Source: a virus
Length of the DNA: 53,633 nt
Reading direction: 5' to 3' (one strand)
Virus record (IMG/VR): IMGVR_UViG_3300034039_000013
Location: 1-53,633 of that record
The position numbers and the translations under genes were made by a program. Positions 31,674 through 41,099 of the stretch are shown one piece after another. Numbering within the stretch: position 1 is the first letter of the stretch; each line of letters opens with the position of its first letter. The notes beneath the pieces were generated by a model, which did no database searches, was not told the origin of the DNA, and saw nothing but the letters and a program-made list of their open reading frames with translations.

Positions 31674-32671
31674 AGGACATCCTCTATCAGATCAAAACTT
31701 ATAGTTCTGAAATTCGGGGGAGTTATAGACTCCGAAATAGTGTCAGTATCAAGTATAAACTTGCCAAAAGGCTTATTCAACAGTACTGGTGCTGCACCTG
31801 GCATTGTTTTCCGCAACGGGTAATCTAATTGCAGTTTTACCCACCCGAAAGAATCTGCGTGCGCTGGAGCAACAATCTGACGAAGTTCCCCATTGATATG
31901 AACCATATCTCCAGGTAAAAGAACACTGTTTTGTCTTTGGCTTACACTTCTTGATTGTACCAAAATAGTGCTTCCAGATTGAGGTGAAGGATCTCCGTAT
32001 AAACATTTAGTCAGGCTAACTTCTTGTATATTTACATACTCGTCATCTTGGACTGACGCTCCAGGTTTTATAGTTAAATAAGTGTTACTTGATGCGTTAA
32101 CCAGAAAAACGTGTCTACCATACCCCGATACAGTTTTGCTGAAGTAGCTAGTACCACCCCAATTAGGGCTGGTGGTTAGCTTTATATCCAAATCGGCTTT
32201 GGGGCCTGGGCCTATATCAACAACGAGCGCCCTATCAGTACTCGGTGTCGTGACCGCCTGCTCTATGTAAGGAAGAGTGGCCCCTTTCTTGTACAAGCTG
32301 ACTGAATATCCGTCAAAAATGACGCGCCCACCTCCATCATTAACAGTCCAACCTGTTAAACCAAGGCTGAAATCAGGGTTTTGCAACGCTTCGTCAGGAA
32401 CAAAAGTACCTTTAGGCACAGGTCTAGAAAAATCATGACAATAAATCCTTCCCGCAGCACCCCCAACGGCTTGCAAAGTTCTCAGAAGGTAAAGTGCCCG
32501 TTCTTCATCCATATCCTCATATGTAAGGCTGAACTTCCACAACCTGCCTAATGTAGATACAGTCTGCTTAGACCCTGTGTATATGCTGGTGAACGTAACC
32601 GTTTTATTTATATTACTCTTCACCATGCTAGACGGTGCTAGCTTCGTCGGAAGTCCTAACTCATACGCCAT
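31670..32671 (-). CDS. Distal tail protein with inserted carbohydrate-binding-like domain
   Basis: In this 333-residue protein the first 105 and last 90 residues look like a tail-tube-end protein (WKFSLTYEDMDEERALYLLRTL and IHGELRQ-type segments, ending ITPPNFRTISFDLIEDVL). Between them (about 110-245) is a beta-sandwich-like insert beginning NPDFSLGLTGWTVNDGG, which is typical of carbohydrate-binding modules. The insert could help bind the cell surface. The gene directly follows the tape measure, with a one-base overlap. Confidence 0.75.
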   Translation of the reverse strand: MAYELGLPTKLAPSSMVKSNINKTVTFTSIYTGSKQTVSTLGRLWKFSLTYEDMDEERALYLLRTLQAVGGAAGRIYCHDFSRPVPKGTFVPDEALQNPDFSLGLTGWTVNDGGGRVIFDGYSVSLYKKGATLPYIEQAVTTPSTDRALVVDIGPGPKADLDIKLTTSPNWGGTSYFSKTVSGYGRHVFLVNASSNTYLTIKPGASVQDDEYVNIQEVSLTKCLYGDPSPQSGSTILVQSRSVSQRQNSVLLPGDMVHINGELRQIVAPAHADSFGWVKLQLDYPLRKTMPGAAPVLLNKPFGKFILDTDTISESITPPNFRTISFDLIEDVL

Positions 32672-35600
32672 TATCTGACCCCTATAGGCTTCTTATAACG
32701 GTTCTGCTCAGTAGCAACCTTAGCAACAGATTGGTTTATACTTCTAGAAATTTCCCTACGTACAAACTCCTTATCAGCTACGTCGCCCACAGTAATAGTG
32801 AAGTTGTTTACAATGGTTGTTCCAGACCCAGTAGCTACTGGAGTTACCACAGGATTAACTATAACAGGAGGTAACATTGGAGAACCATGAGGTTTAGAAG
32901 AGCCAGGTACTCCTGTTATTTTTCCTGAAGTAGGAGAACTTTTACCAGAAGAACCAGAGCCATTGCCTAAACCTCCATTAGCAAACAAGTTGGTCAAAAG
33001 ATCACTAAGACCGTAACCTCCACTGTCCTTAGATCTGAACAGTTTATCTACTAACCGTTCGGCCAGTATCCTCTGAATAACTCTAACAAAGGTTTGCTCA
33101 AGCTGTTGCAGACCTTCTATAGTCGGGTTGATGAAGAACTCTGTAAACGCTTGTCCCATCTCCTTAGCCGCTTTGTTAGCCTGTTGGACAGTATCTAACT
33201 TCTGCCAACGTAGCTGCTCCTCGCGCAAACGGACAAAGGCATCCTTAGCGTTCTCGATAGAAGATACATAAGCTTTCAGGGCTTTTATAAGTTCCTTGCT
33301 CGCTCCTGCTTTTGCCGCCTGCTCTAAGACCCTACGAGCTTCATCAAGCTTCGCGTTTAAATCAGCCAATTTGACTTCATAACCACCGAGAGCATTGATT
33401 TGATCTCTCAGGCGCTCGGCTTCTTGGCGATATTCTGAAGTAAGGCTGTTCAGCACTGCCAGCTTAGTATTCTCGCTCAAAGCCTTTTGGCGCTGAAGTA
33501 GCCTATCTAACTCTCCGTTCAAGTCTATGAGTGCTTTTTCTTGCGCTTTCAATGCAGAAGCTAGCTGAGAGGAAGCTTCGCTGTTCCCTCGCTCTACTTC
33601 TAACTTTCTCTTAAGCAGAGAAATGTTGTTTTCTATCTGCGTACGAGTAGCATCATACGCGGCTATAATTTTATCTGAGGATTCTTGCTCTACTCTAGCC
33701 GACTCTGCTAGCAGGCTCCCTAGAGACCTACTACCTGACTTAAATTCTATGGTTAAGACCTTCCTAGTGGCCGAAGCTTCCTTCTTAATCTGATCTACAA
33801 TAGTCTTAACATTCTCGGTCTGAGCCTTTAGAAGCATGTTAAGGTTGTCCACCAACTCGTTGGTGGCTACTTCACGCAAAGCTTCAGTCAGCTTTCTATT
33901 AAGAATTGCCTGCTGTTCATCTAAATCTTCTACAGATTTAGTGAGGTCTTTCAGATAGCTAGCAAACTCATCAAAATTCTTGAAGTCGAGAGGCCGTAAA
34001 TCGAAGGCTTCATTTATCCTATCAAGGATATGCGCTTTGAACTCTTTAATGTTAGCGAATCCTCCTTCCGCAGCTTTTGTAGCTTCTTGCAGAATTTCAG
34101 AAGGTGTCGCACCTCTTGCAAAAGCTGCTTCAGCGGCCTTTACAGCTTCGTCAGACAGCTTAGAATTCTTGCTTATCTCGGAAAGTAAGAAGCCTCTAAC
34201 CTTATCTCTCTCCGCCCTCAAGGAAGCGATAGATTCTTTAATGGCGTTGAGCGTTTGAATAGCCCCTTCCTTTCCTACCTGTAAGGCTAGCTTTGACCCA
34301 GAAGTAATTAACTTCAGAGCCTCGTTAAACTCTTTAGTTTGATTCTTTACTGAAGTTTTCACCCTAGAAATAAAATCTACTCCGCCTTCATCAACAAAGC
34401 TCCTAAATTCGGACAATTCTTTCTGGAACTCCGCATTATTGGCACGAATAGACTCAAGAGTTTGTTTACGCTCTGCCTTCAAACGCTCTTGCTCTTTACG
34501 GATCCTTCTCTCTCTTTCTATTTGAGAGGTGGTCATATTTAATAACCGATCACCAACTTTAGCTGTGAACTCATCAAGCTCAGCTATAGCTTCGTTAAGA
34601 GTTGCTAACCTATCCCTTAATGCTTGCGACTCTTTTAAAAGTTCATCTCTCTCCGCACCTCTAGCAAAAGGTAGTTGAGCTTTTTGTAAGGACTCTAATC
34701 GCCCTCTTGTAATAGCTCTCAACCGTTCAATCTTTTCTCGCAGTTTATTTATTTTCTCGGCAGGGGTCTCACTCTCCTCTAATAGCTTCTCAACAGACGG
34801 CAGTGGGGCGTCAAACAATTTTTGCAAAGATTCTAAAGAAGAAGGGGCTGATACGCCTGCTGTCTCAGATAGTTTATCTATAACAGGTAATACATCTTGG
34901 ATAGTGCTTTTAAATCGCTTGGCCTTCTTTTCTGCTTCAGATAAGGAAGTAGCAAATTCATAAATCGATAAGATAATAGCAGCAGGTAAAAAAGTCCTAG
35001 CCACAGCCTTAACCGCGGTCAGCCCTCTGGCCAAAAGCGTTGAAGAAGCAGCGGCTTTAGTCACACCTTCTGCTGAAACTGCCGCGCTAACCCCTAAAGC
35101 ACGCATGGCTGATTCACCGACCTTGGTAGATGCAACCAAAGCGACAAGGTTAGCCTTAAGATTTTTAGACCCAATTGCTAAGGAAAGTAAACCTGCCCCT
35201 AGTTTATAAACCCCAACAGCTAAAAGAAGCTTAAACGCTCCTGTCAGAATTCCTATGTTATTGGCTAACGCCTGAACACCTCTAGTAACGGTGTCTAGAA
35301 TTACAGATAAATCATCCTTCATAGCCTCGTACAACTTCAAGGCTACGTCGGTCACAGCAGACACCAGCAGCTTAAACTTAGACCACACATTGTCTTGCAA
35401 CTTGTCTTGCAAATCTTGTGCAGCCCCGCTGCTGTTATGCATCAGGCTTAAAAGCTCTTCTAACTCTTGACGACCGCTGAGGATTGCGCCAGCAAAAGTA
35501 GGGCCTGCCCTAGCCCCAAAGATGGTGAAGATGTCGCTAACGGTTGCGCCAGCCTCACTCAATTCAATAACAATGTCTTTCAGCGACCGCATTCGGCCAT

Positions 35601-37611
35601 CGACACCTGTTACTTGGATACCAAGCTCGGCCAGTCGCTTACGGATCTTATCTGTCGGATTTGACAGGTTAGCTATACCACGACGGAGTGCTGTACCAGC
35701 ACGAGAGGCTTTAACACCTCGGTTAGCGAACACCCCTATCAAAGCAGACACGTCTTCGATAGAAGTGGCTGTCTCAGCCGCGGCTGGGCCTACATAAGAA
35801 ATAGCCTGAGCCAACTGGCTCATCGAGGTGTTGGAGTTGGTAACAACGACAGCCAGCTTATCAACAACACTCGAAATCCCTTCGGCAGTTATACCAAAAG
35901 CGGCCATAATGTTCGTAACTTGGTCAGCCGCCTCGGCCACCCCAATCATACCAATTTGGGCTAGCTTCAAGGTTGGATCCAAAGCTTGCAAGGCTTCGTT
36001 AGTATTGAAGCCCGCCATACCCAAGAACACTAACCCTTCCGCTGCTTCTTTAGCGGTAAAAATAGTAGTCTTGGCCAGACGTTTAACTTCTTGATCAAGC
36101 AAAGCAGCTTGAGATGCAGTTGCATTCATAACCGCTTTGGCTCTGTCCATAGATAGCTCAAACTCAGATCCAGTAGAAACTATGTTCCTAAACGCACGTA
36201 CCACACCATAAATAGCGGTCGCAGCTAAGATTGTGCTTCCGGTAAAAATACCGAACCCAAGGCCAAGCGCGTTAAGCGCTGCACGGAATTCCGCGGCAAA
36301 CAAAGCGGCACGCCTGTTGGCTTCTACCCAAAGCTCTGTAGATTGAACAGACTTGTGAACAGTACTATTCATCTTTCTGTGGGTGGCCAACTCAGCTTCC
36401 AAGGCTCGAATCTTCTTAGCTACCGCCTGAGCCTCTGCATCTTTTTGTAGAGCAGACTGAGCCTCCAATTTGGCCAACTTCTGCAACTGCTGCTCCTTCA
36501 GCTTCATGAACTCAAGTTCCCTAAGCTTAGATGCGGACAAGCCAGCACTTGCTGCTCGCTCTTTAGCTACAGCTAATTGTGCTTCAAGCTGGATCTCTTT
36601 CTCTTTAAGTTGTGCCGACAACCTGGCGATTTCCAGCTTCTTACGTTCAGCCAGAGTCGCTTTATCGGTAGTCCTTATCTGAAGCTTGGCGGTTTCTTGC
36701 AGAGTTTTAGCCTGCTCGGCAGCCCTAATCTGCTTACGAATTAAAGATTCAGTACCCTTGGCTAAATCTTCCTGTATAAACTTAAGCTGCCCGCTAGCTT
36801 TGGCCAAATCTTTGTATGCGTTAAGAGATTGGTTAGCTACTTCAAGCTCTCTCAAGCGGGCTTGGGCTAGCCTGCTAGATGAAGCGGCTAACTGCCCCTG
36901 AACTTTCTGAAGCTTACTTACCTGACGCTCTAACTCTTTAGCTTTTTCTACATCGACGGCTAGCTTACTCTCCTGCTGTCTAGCCTGACGGACGCCTTTA
37001 GACTTAGACAGGTCCTTCTCTAGCTTCTCTATCTCTCTAAGCGCACTAACCCTGCGTAAGTCTGCTTGAGTCTGACGCAAAGTCAGTACAGCATCAGCTT
37101 CTTTACGCGCGTTAAGCTCACCGAGGATGGCAGCACGCTCTGCTACCAACTTCTTGAGAATTCTAGCAGTCTCAATCTGCTGTATATCGGCGGCAATTTG
37201 TTTCTTATCTTCGGCGTATACTTGACGTACAGCACTAGCCAACGCCGCCTGCTGCTCTATACGCTTGCGTACTACCTCATTAAGGTCTTGCTCTACAGAA
37301 GCCTGCTTCTTCTGTTGTTCCTGAAGTTTCTTAGCAGTCTCGGAAAGTTTAAGAAGGGTGGAAATCTCTTGCTGCTGTTTGGCCAGTACGTTTTTAATTA
37401 CCTCGGTCTGGCGCTCAAGAACCTTGGTAAAGTCTAAGGCAGCTCCAGTTCTTTTCTGAGCGTCAGCAATAGCCCCAGGAGAGCCCCTGAAAGCTTCATC
37501 AAGAACGGCTTTTGTTTTTACCGCCTCAGTACCTACGTCTTTAAGGCTGGCTTTTACTTCATTTAGGCTCTTAATAGCCCCAGAAGTATCAATGGTTAAT
37601 CTTATAGCCAT
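32671..37611 (-). CDS. Tail tape measure protein
   Basis: This 1646-residue protein is the longest gene in the window. An N-terminal coiled-coil region (about 30-430) is followed by the TP901-type tape-measure core (FELSMDRAKAVMNATASQ, LAKTTIFTAKEAAEGL, IMAAFGITAEG, about 480-750). Hydrophobic segments follow (about 785-905), and then more coiled coil and a Gly/Ser-rich linker near 1570-1600. At about 1.5 angstrom per residue, a relation established for other siphoviruses, the tail would be near 245 nm. It lies downstream of the tail-tube and chaperone genes, though separated from them by seven structural genes. Confidence 0.94.
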   Translation of the reverse strand: MAIRLTIDTSGAIKSLNEVKASLKDVGTEAVKTKAVLDEAFRGSPGAIADAQKRTGAALDFTKVLERQTEVIKNVLAKQQQEISTLLKLSETAKKLQEQQKKQASVEQDLNEVVRKRIEQQAALASAVRQVYAEDKKQIAADIQQIETARILKKLVAERAAILGELNARKEADAVLTLRQTQADLRRVSALREIEKLEKDLSKSKGVRQARQQESKLAVDVEKAKELERQVSKLQKVQGQLAASSSRLAQARLRELEVANQSLNAYKDLAKASGQLKFIQEDLAKGTESLIRKQIRAAEQAKTLQETAKLQIRTTDKATLAERKKLEIARLSAQLKEKEIQLEAQLAVAKERAASAGLSASKLRELEFMKLKEQQLQKLAKLEAQSALQKDAEAQAVAKKIRALEAELATHRKMNSTVHKSVQSTELWVEANRRAALFAAEFRAALNALGLGFGIFTGSTILAATAIYGVVRAFRNIVSTGSEFELSMDRAKAVMNATASQAALLDQEVKRLAKTTIFTAKEAAEGLVFLGMAGFNTNEALQALDPTLKLAQIGMIGVAEAADQVTNIMAAFGITAEGISSVVDKLAVVVTNSNTSMSQLAQAISYVGPAAAETATSIEDVSALIGVFANRGVKASRAGTALRRGIANLSNPTDKIRKRLAELGIQVTGVDGRMRSLKDIVIELSEAGATVSDIFTIFGARAGPTFAGAILSGRQELEELLSLMHNSSGAAQDLQDKLQDNVWSKFKLLVSAVTDVALKLYEAMKDDLSVILDTVTRGVQALANNIGILTGAFKLLLAVGVYKLGAGLLSLAIGSKNLKANLVALVASTKVGESAMRALGVSAAVSAEGVTKAAASSTLLARGLTAVKAVARTFLPAAIILSIYEFATSLSEAEKKAKRFKSTIQDVLPVIDKLSETAGVSAPSSLESLQKLFDAPLPSVEKLLEESETPAEKINKLREKIERLRAITRGRLESLQKAQLPFARGAERDELLKESQALRDRLATLNEAIAELDEFTAKVGDRLLNMTTSQIERERRIRKEQERLKAERKQTLESIRANNAEFQKELSEFRSFVDEGGVDFISRVKTSVKNQTKEFNEALKLITSGSKLALQVGKEGAIQTLNAIKESIASLRAERDKVRGFLLSEISKNSKLSDEAVKAAEAAFARGATPSEILQEATKAAEGGFANIKEFKAHILDRINEAFDLRPLDFKNFDEFASYLKDLTKSVEDLDEQQAILNRKLTEALREVATNELVDNLNMLLKAQTENVKTIVDQIKKEASATRKVLTIEFKSGSRSLGSLLAESARVEQESSDKIIAAYDATRTQIENNISLLKRKLEVERGNSEASSQLASALKAQEKALIDLNGELDRLLQRQKALSENTKLAVLNSLTSEYRQEAERLRDQINALGGYEVKLADLNAKLDEARRVLEQAAKAGASKELIKALKAYVSSIENAKDAFVRLREEQLRWQKLDTVQQANKAAKEMGQAFTEFFINPTIEGLQQLEQTFVRVIQRILAERLVDKLFRSKDSGGYGLSDLLTNLFANGGLGNGSGSSGKSSPTSGKITGVPGSSKPHGSPMLPPVIVNPVVTPVATGSGTTIVNNFTITVGDVADKEFVRREISRSINQSVAKVATEQNRYKKPIGVR

Positions 37612-37619
37612 TCGTCAAC

Positions 37620-37958
37620 CTATTTAGTTATACTTTCCTCGAAAATGAGGATGCCCCTCAAAATAGTAGTACGCTCAGAACCAGTATCCATCACAACGTC
37701 AAAATAATAAGTGCCAACCCTGTCAGCGTCCTGCGTAGTGATTGGAAACGATACTTTACCGTTTACAGCGTCAGTAATTGTGCCTGTTGACTGAAACACA
37801 TACGAAGCGGTAGAAGGCGCAGGGTCGGAAGCTACAGACATAGTGAAAGTATTGCCAGTGATATTTAAGGGCTGGCCGGTTTCTTTATCCTTCACAACAA
37901 CTTTGAAAGGGTATGTATCTTTCCTGTATCGCCTAACCTCTACTTGGTTAACGCTCAT
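37620..37958 (-). CDS. Putative baseplate/tail protein, BppU-N-like Ig fold
   Basis: This 112-residue protein has YRKDTYPFKVVVKDKETGQPLNITG, then a beta-sandwich pattern ending TTILRGILIFEE. It recalls the Ig-like N-terminal domain of phage upper baseplate proteins, which anchors an appendage to the tail. It overlaps the next upstream gene by 11 bases. The fold call is tentative. Confidence 0.62.
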   Translation of the reverse strand: MSVNQVEVRRYRKDTYPFKVVVKDKETGQPLNITGNTFTMSVASDPAPSTASYVFQSTGTITDAVNGKVSFPITTQDADRVGTYYFDVVMDTGSERTTILRGILIFEESITK

Positions 37959-38208
37959 ACGCGACCTCTGCTTTTGGCTCTAAATACGCTACACGCTCTC
38001 CAGAGTCCACTTCTGCGTAACACTCTACAGGACTAACAAAAGTGGAAACCTCTTTAAATTCTACAACAGCAGCTATGTCATAGCCAGCTAAAGATACATC
38101 AAATCCTTTAATTTCATTAACATAAACAAGACTCTGGGCTAACTCCCAAGCATCGCCCGAATCTACTCTACTTGCTTGTTGTAGGAGATCCCAAGCTGTC
38201 TGACTCAT
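37948..38208 (-). CDS. Hypothetical small structural protein, 86 aa
   Basis: I do not recognise a family. The N-terminus is helical (AWDLLQQASRVDSGDAWELAQSLVYV), and the C-terminal half is beta-like. It overlaps both neighbours by 4-11 bases within the tail operon, so a structural role is likely by context only. Confidence 0.65.
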   Translation of the reverse strand: MSQTAWDLLQQASRVDSGDAWELAQSLVYVNEIKGFDVSLAGYDIAAVVEFKEVSTFVSPVECYAEVDSGERVAYLEPKAEVAYER

Positions 38209-38657
38209 GGCCTAGTATAGCTCCAAACTTTGTCTGCTATGTCTAGTTTATCTTGCTCAGTGACCGTAGCGTTAACAGATCCTTGTGTTATCAAACCTGC
38301 CGAGTTTGCAGAACGAACCGACACACTATTAACAACAGAGACATCGGCTATATTGTTATTAGACCCTTGCAACACTACAGCGTACTGTCCATCCTCAAAT
38401 TCTACCTGATAGCCATTTATTACTGAAATAACTTTAGCCAAAGACGTACCAGAAATAGTCACTTCTGGGTTGTGCTGGATAATGTCGGGAAAAGATACTC
38501 CATCTTCAGAAGCTTGCGCTGCCTGAACCTCGGATTTAAATTTTAGCGTATCGTAAGAATAGACCTCCCTGCCCGTAGCAGGATCTACCCCAGACAAGGT
38601 TAGATCCGACTTTGGTATGTGAACTATCTTCGCCACCCAATCTACGGTTAAGGGCAT
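38205..38657 (-). CDS. Hypothetical tail protein, 150 aa
   Basis: The protein is beta-rich, with a C-terminal LDIADKVWSYTRP, a segment seen at the ends of several phage tail proteins that carry a DIADAVW-type motif. It lies in the tail operon between unknown genes, with stop/start overlaps at both ends. I assign no specific role. It may form part of a tail-tip appendage together with the neighbouring proteins. Confidence 0.65.
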   Translation of the reverse strand: MPLTVDWVAKIVHIPKSDLTLSGVDPATGREVYSYDTLKFKSEVQAAQASEDGVSFPDIIQHNPEVTISGTSLAKVISVINGYQVEFEDGQYAVVLQGSNNNIADVSVVNSVSVRSANSAGLITQGSVNATVTEQDKLDIADKVWSYTRP

Positions 38658-38953
38658 TATTCATCCTCTACAGTAGATCCCGAACTTGATCTAGCACTAA
38701 GAAACGCTATGACACTATGAAGCTTTTGATTTTCTGCATAGAGAACAGCACGCTGCTTTCTCTCAAACTCTAAATCAGAAAGCAATGCGTTATATAACTC
38801 TGAAATCCGTTTCAACTCGTTTTGAGTCAAATCTAAGCGCTTCCAAATAGAGTCAAATCCCTTCTTCAAAACCCCAAGGGTATACAACATCTCCTGCTCT
38901 GTGGCACGAGGACTTTTCTTTATCATTTCTTCTAATTCTTGAAACTCTTTCAT
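38657..38953 (-). CDS. Hypothetical coiled-coil protein, 98 aa
   Basis: This charged helical protein (KEFQELEEMIKKSP, then a long helix to SAFLSARSS) is probably coiled coil. It overlaps both neighbours by 1-4 bases. Its function is unknown. Its place between two beta-rich structural proteins suggests a small assembly factor or linker. Confidence 0.62.
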   Translation of the reverse strand: MKEFQELEEMIKKSPRATEQEMLYTLGVLKKGFDSIWKRLDLTQNELKRISELYNALLSDLEFERKQRAVLYAENQKLHSVIAFLSARSSSGSTVEDE

Positions 38954-40578
38954 TGGTCTATCACCATAAGAATGGTTAAGTTAAGTCCGCCAGAGTTAAT
39001 GGTAGCAGAAAATTCAGACGGTTTATAGAAAGGAGGGTTAGACGCCTTTCTTACTCGTCCAATGACTGGCTGATCTGATATAAGGTTGTATGAAAAAGAT
39101 ATTTCGCCATTGACATCAGTCAAGTTATTGAATAACTGAGTTCCTGGAGGCTCTACCCCTCCAGAATCTGCCTCTATATAGACTCTAGCACCTTGAATAG
39201 GGGTCTTAGTTCCTATATCTAAGACTTTTACGGTAACAGTAACCGCGTTATTTACTGTAGTACTGGCTCCTACACCATTAGTCACTGTAGGAGTGTCTCC
39301 AGAACCCGTGATATTCAGTGTGACAGAACCTCCAGAATCGTTGAAAATAGCAGAAGTGTTACTTCCGTCTGATCCATAACCAAGAAAAGATACACCATCC
39401 AAAGTGTAAACGCCTGGAGAAGTGATCTTGATAGCATGTGTATCAGCGCTCTCCTGAACGAACTCCACATTAGCCAACTTAGAAAAATCTGGATCTACAA
39501 GAGTAGCAGAATCATCGGGGTTAGAGATGGTTACGATCTCTGCCCCGCTCAGATTTGCTCCGTTTTGTATTATCTTCTTAGCGCGTATGCTAGATAAACT
39601 CAGGTCGCATACAGAGGTTAAGACGACTTCTCTAAAGTTGTCTATAACTCCGTCGAAAGTAAGGGTTCCCGTAGTACCTTGTACTACAAAATCGGCTCTC
39701 GTATCACTGCCAGAAGTTACAGTTCCTAAAGATTTAAGGGTTGCACTAAAATTAGATACCGTAGTTGGGCCGCTCAAATCAAACAGAAGTTTAGACCAAC
39801 CATCGGCAAAGTAACCGTCATAAAAAAGTACCGTCTCGTCAACGGATTCAAACACAGTAGGTGTAGAGCCGTCACCTATTTTTATGGTACCAAAAGCTCG
39901 GTATAGACCGCTAGCCAGTTTAGTAAAGAAGCCATACCTGTTGGCTTTATTCCCCTCATCAAAATTAAAAAAGTCTTGAAAAGTTGCAACAGGGCCTGCT
40001 CCATCCCCTCCTACCAAATACAACCCCTCTCCTACATCAAGAGCGTCCAAGCCGACGTTTTCAGACTTAGCTGTAGACTGAGTAAACGCAGCTACCATGC
40101 CAAAGTAGTTTACAGAGGTTGCATTTAAACTTCCGCTCTCGTAGTTCCAAGTCAGGTTAGGATCGATGGGTATAATTAAAAACCCGCCTCGTTCAGGGTA
40201 AGCAGAATATGACGCCTTCTTAGCTAGAGATCCAGCGATCACAAATTCTTTATAGGCGCTAGATGAGCTACCTATTCTAATTCTTACTCCGTTAGTGCTT
40301 CTTAGACCACCAAAGTCTGTAACAGCGCACTTAACCATAAGGGTGTTATACGGAGGGGTTGACATATCTACTGGAGATCCGCCATCTAAAGTTGGAGTGT
40401 AGTAGAACCCTGCTCCTGTAGAAGAAGAGACTTTACGGTTGAAGAGGTTTGTGCCTTGATAGGCAAAAGAAGGCTCAGCGGAGCCGCCTTGACCGCCTCC
40501 GATAGACGACCACCCTGTTACGCTCTCACCATCTTCAACTCTGAAGACATTTAGCGTGAATACAGTAGGGGAGGCCAT
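38950..40578 (-). CDS. Large beta-rich structural protein, appendage candidate
   Basis: This 542-residue protein is rich in Ser, Thr, Gly and Val. It has an N-terminal lectin-like segment (about 1-250), a right-handed beta-helix-like middle (TLTFDGVIDNFREVVLTSVCDLSLSS region, about 290-420), and a C-terminal Ig/carboxypeptidase-regulatory-like domain (VLDIGTKTPIQGARVYIE, about 450-540). This layout fits a virion appendage that contacts the cell surface. I do not recognise a closer family. Confidence 0.7.
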   Translation of the reverse strand: MASPTVFTLNVFRVEDGESVTGWSSIGGGQGGSAEPSFAYQGTNLFNRKVSSSTGAGFYYTPTLDGGSPVDMSTPPYNTLMVKCAVTDFGGLRSTNGVRIRIGSSSSAYKEFVIAGSLAKKASYSAYPERGGFLIIPIDPNLTWNYESGSLNATSVNYFGMVAAFTQSTAKSENVGLDALDVGEGLYLVGGDGAGPVATFQDFFNFDEGNKANRYGFFTKLASGLYRAFGTIKIGDGSTPTVFESVDETVLFYDGYFADGWSKLLFDLSGPTTVSNFSATLKSLGTVTSGSDTRADFVVQGTTGTLTFDGVIDNFREVVLTSVCDLSLSSIRAKKIIQNGANLSGAEIVTISNPDDSATLVDPDFSKLANVEFVQESADTHAIKITSPGVYTLDGVSFLGYGSDGSNTSAIFNDSGGSVTLNITGSGDTPTVTNGVGASTTVNNAVTVTVKVLDIGTKTPIQGARVYIEADSGGVEPPGTQLFNNLTDVNGEISFSYNLISDQPVIGRVRKASNPPFYKPSEFSATINSGGLNLTILMVIDQ

Positions 40579-40591
40579 CCCTGCCCCCTAA

Positions 40592-41089
40592 TCAGTAAAT
40601 TCTATAACTACAAGAAACTGGAATTGACTGGAAAGCTCCTGCTGTACCAAAACCGTTTTCTATTACAGCAATAACTACTCTGAAGTTGTCAGGAGTCTTT
40701 CCACCTTTGCGGCTCTCCCTAACAGCTACTTCTTGTCCATTCCAAATATCCACAATAACCCCAGGATCCAAAATAACCAAGTTCTCCTCCATAACCAGAC
40801 GGTGGGTAGCCCCTTGAATGGGAGATAAATAGGGCTCGAATTGGTTATGAAAGACGTAGGATTGATCGCTGCTGTCTACAGTCTCGACCCAAGAGGTCAG
40901 CATAAAACTTGTACCACCTTGTAAAGGATCAGGGTTGGCGGTTCCATACCTAACAATAACCTCTAAAGAGTTACGGTTCTGGTTCGCAATAATGGGTGAT
41001 TCGTACAAACGGAAAATACCATTTCCGTTTACACCTTCACCTGAGGATGTATCCAATACAACATTGTTTAAAAGATTTGTTAACGCCAT
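40592..41089 (-). CDS. Hypothetical structural protein, 165 aa
   Basis: This beta-rich protein has no recognised family. It contains conserved-looking blocks LEVIVRYGTANPDPLQGG and THRLVMEENLVILDPG. It lies between the two large structural genes and probably forms part of the same appendage. Good spacing after the preceding stop and a plausible ribosome binding site support it. Confidence 0.68.
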   Translation of the reverse strand: MALTNLLNNVVLDTSSGEGVNGNGIFRLYESPIIANQNRNSLEVIVRYGTANPDPLQGGTSFMLTSWVETVDSSDQSYVFHNQFEPYLSPIQGATHRLVMEENLVILDPGVIVDIWNGQEVAVRESRKGGKTPDNFRVVIAVIENGFGTAGAFQSIPVSCSYRIY

Positions 41090-41099
41090 ATATCCTCCA

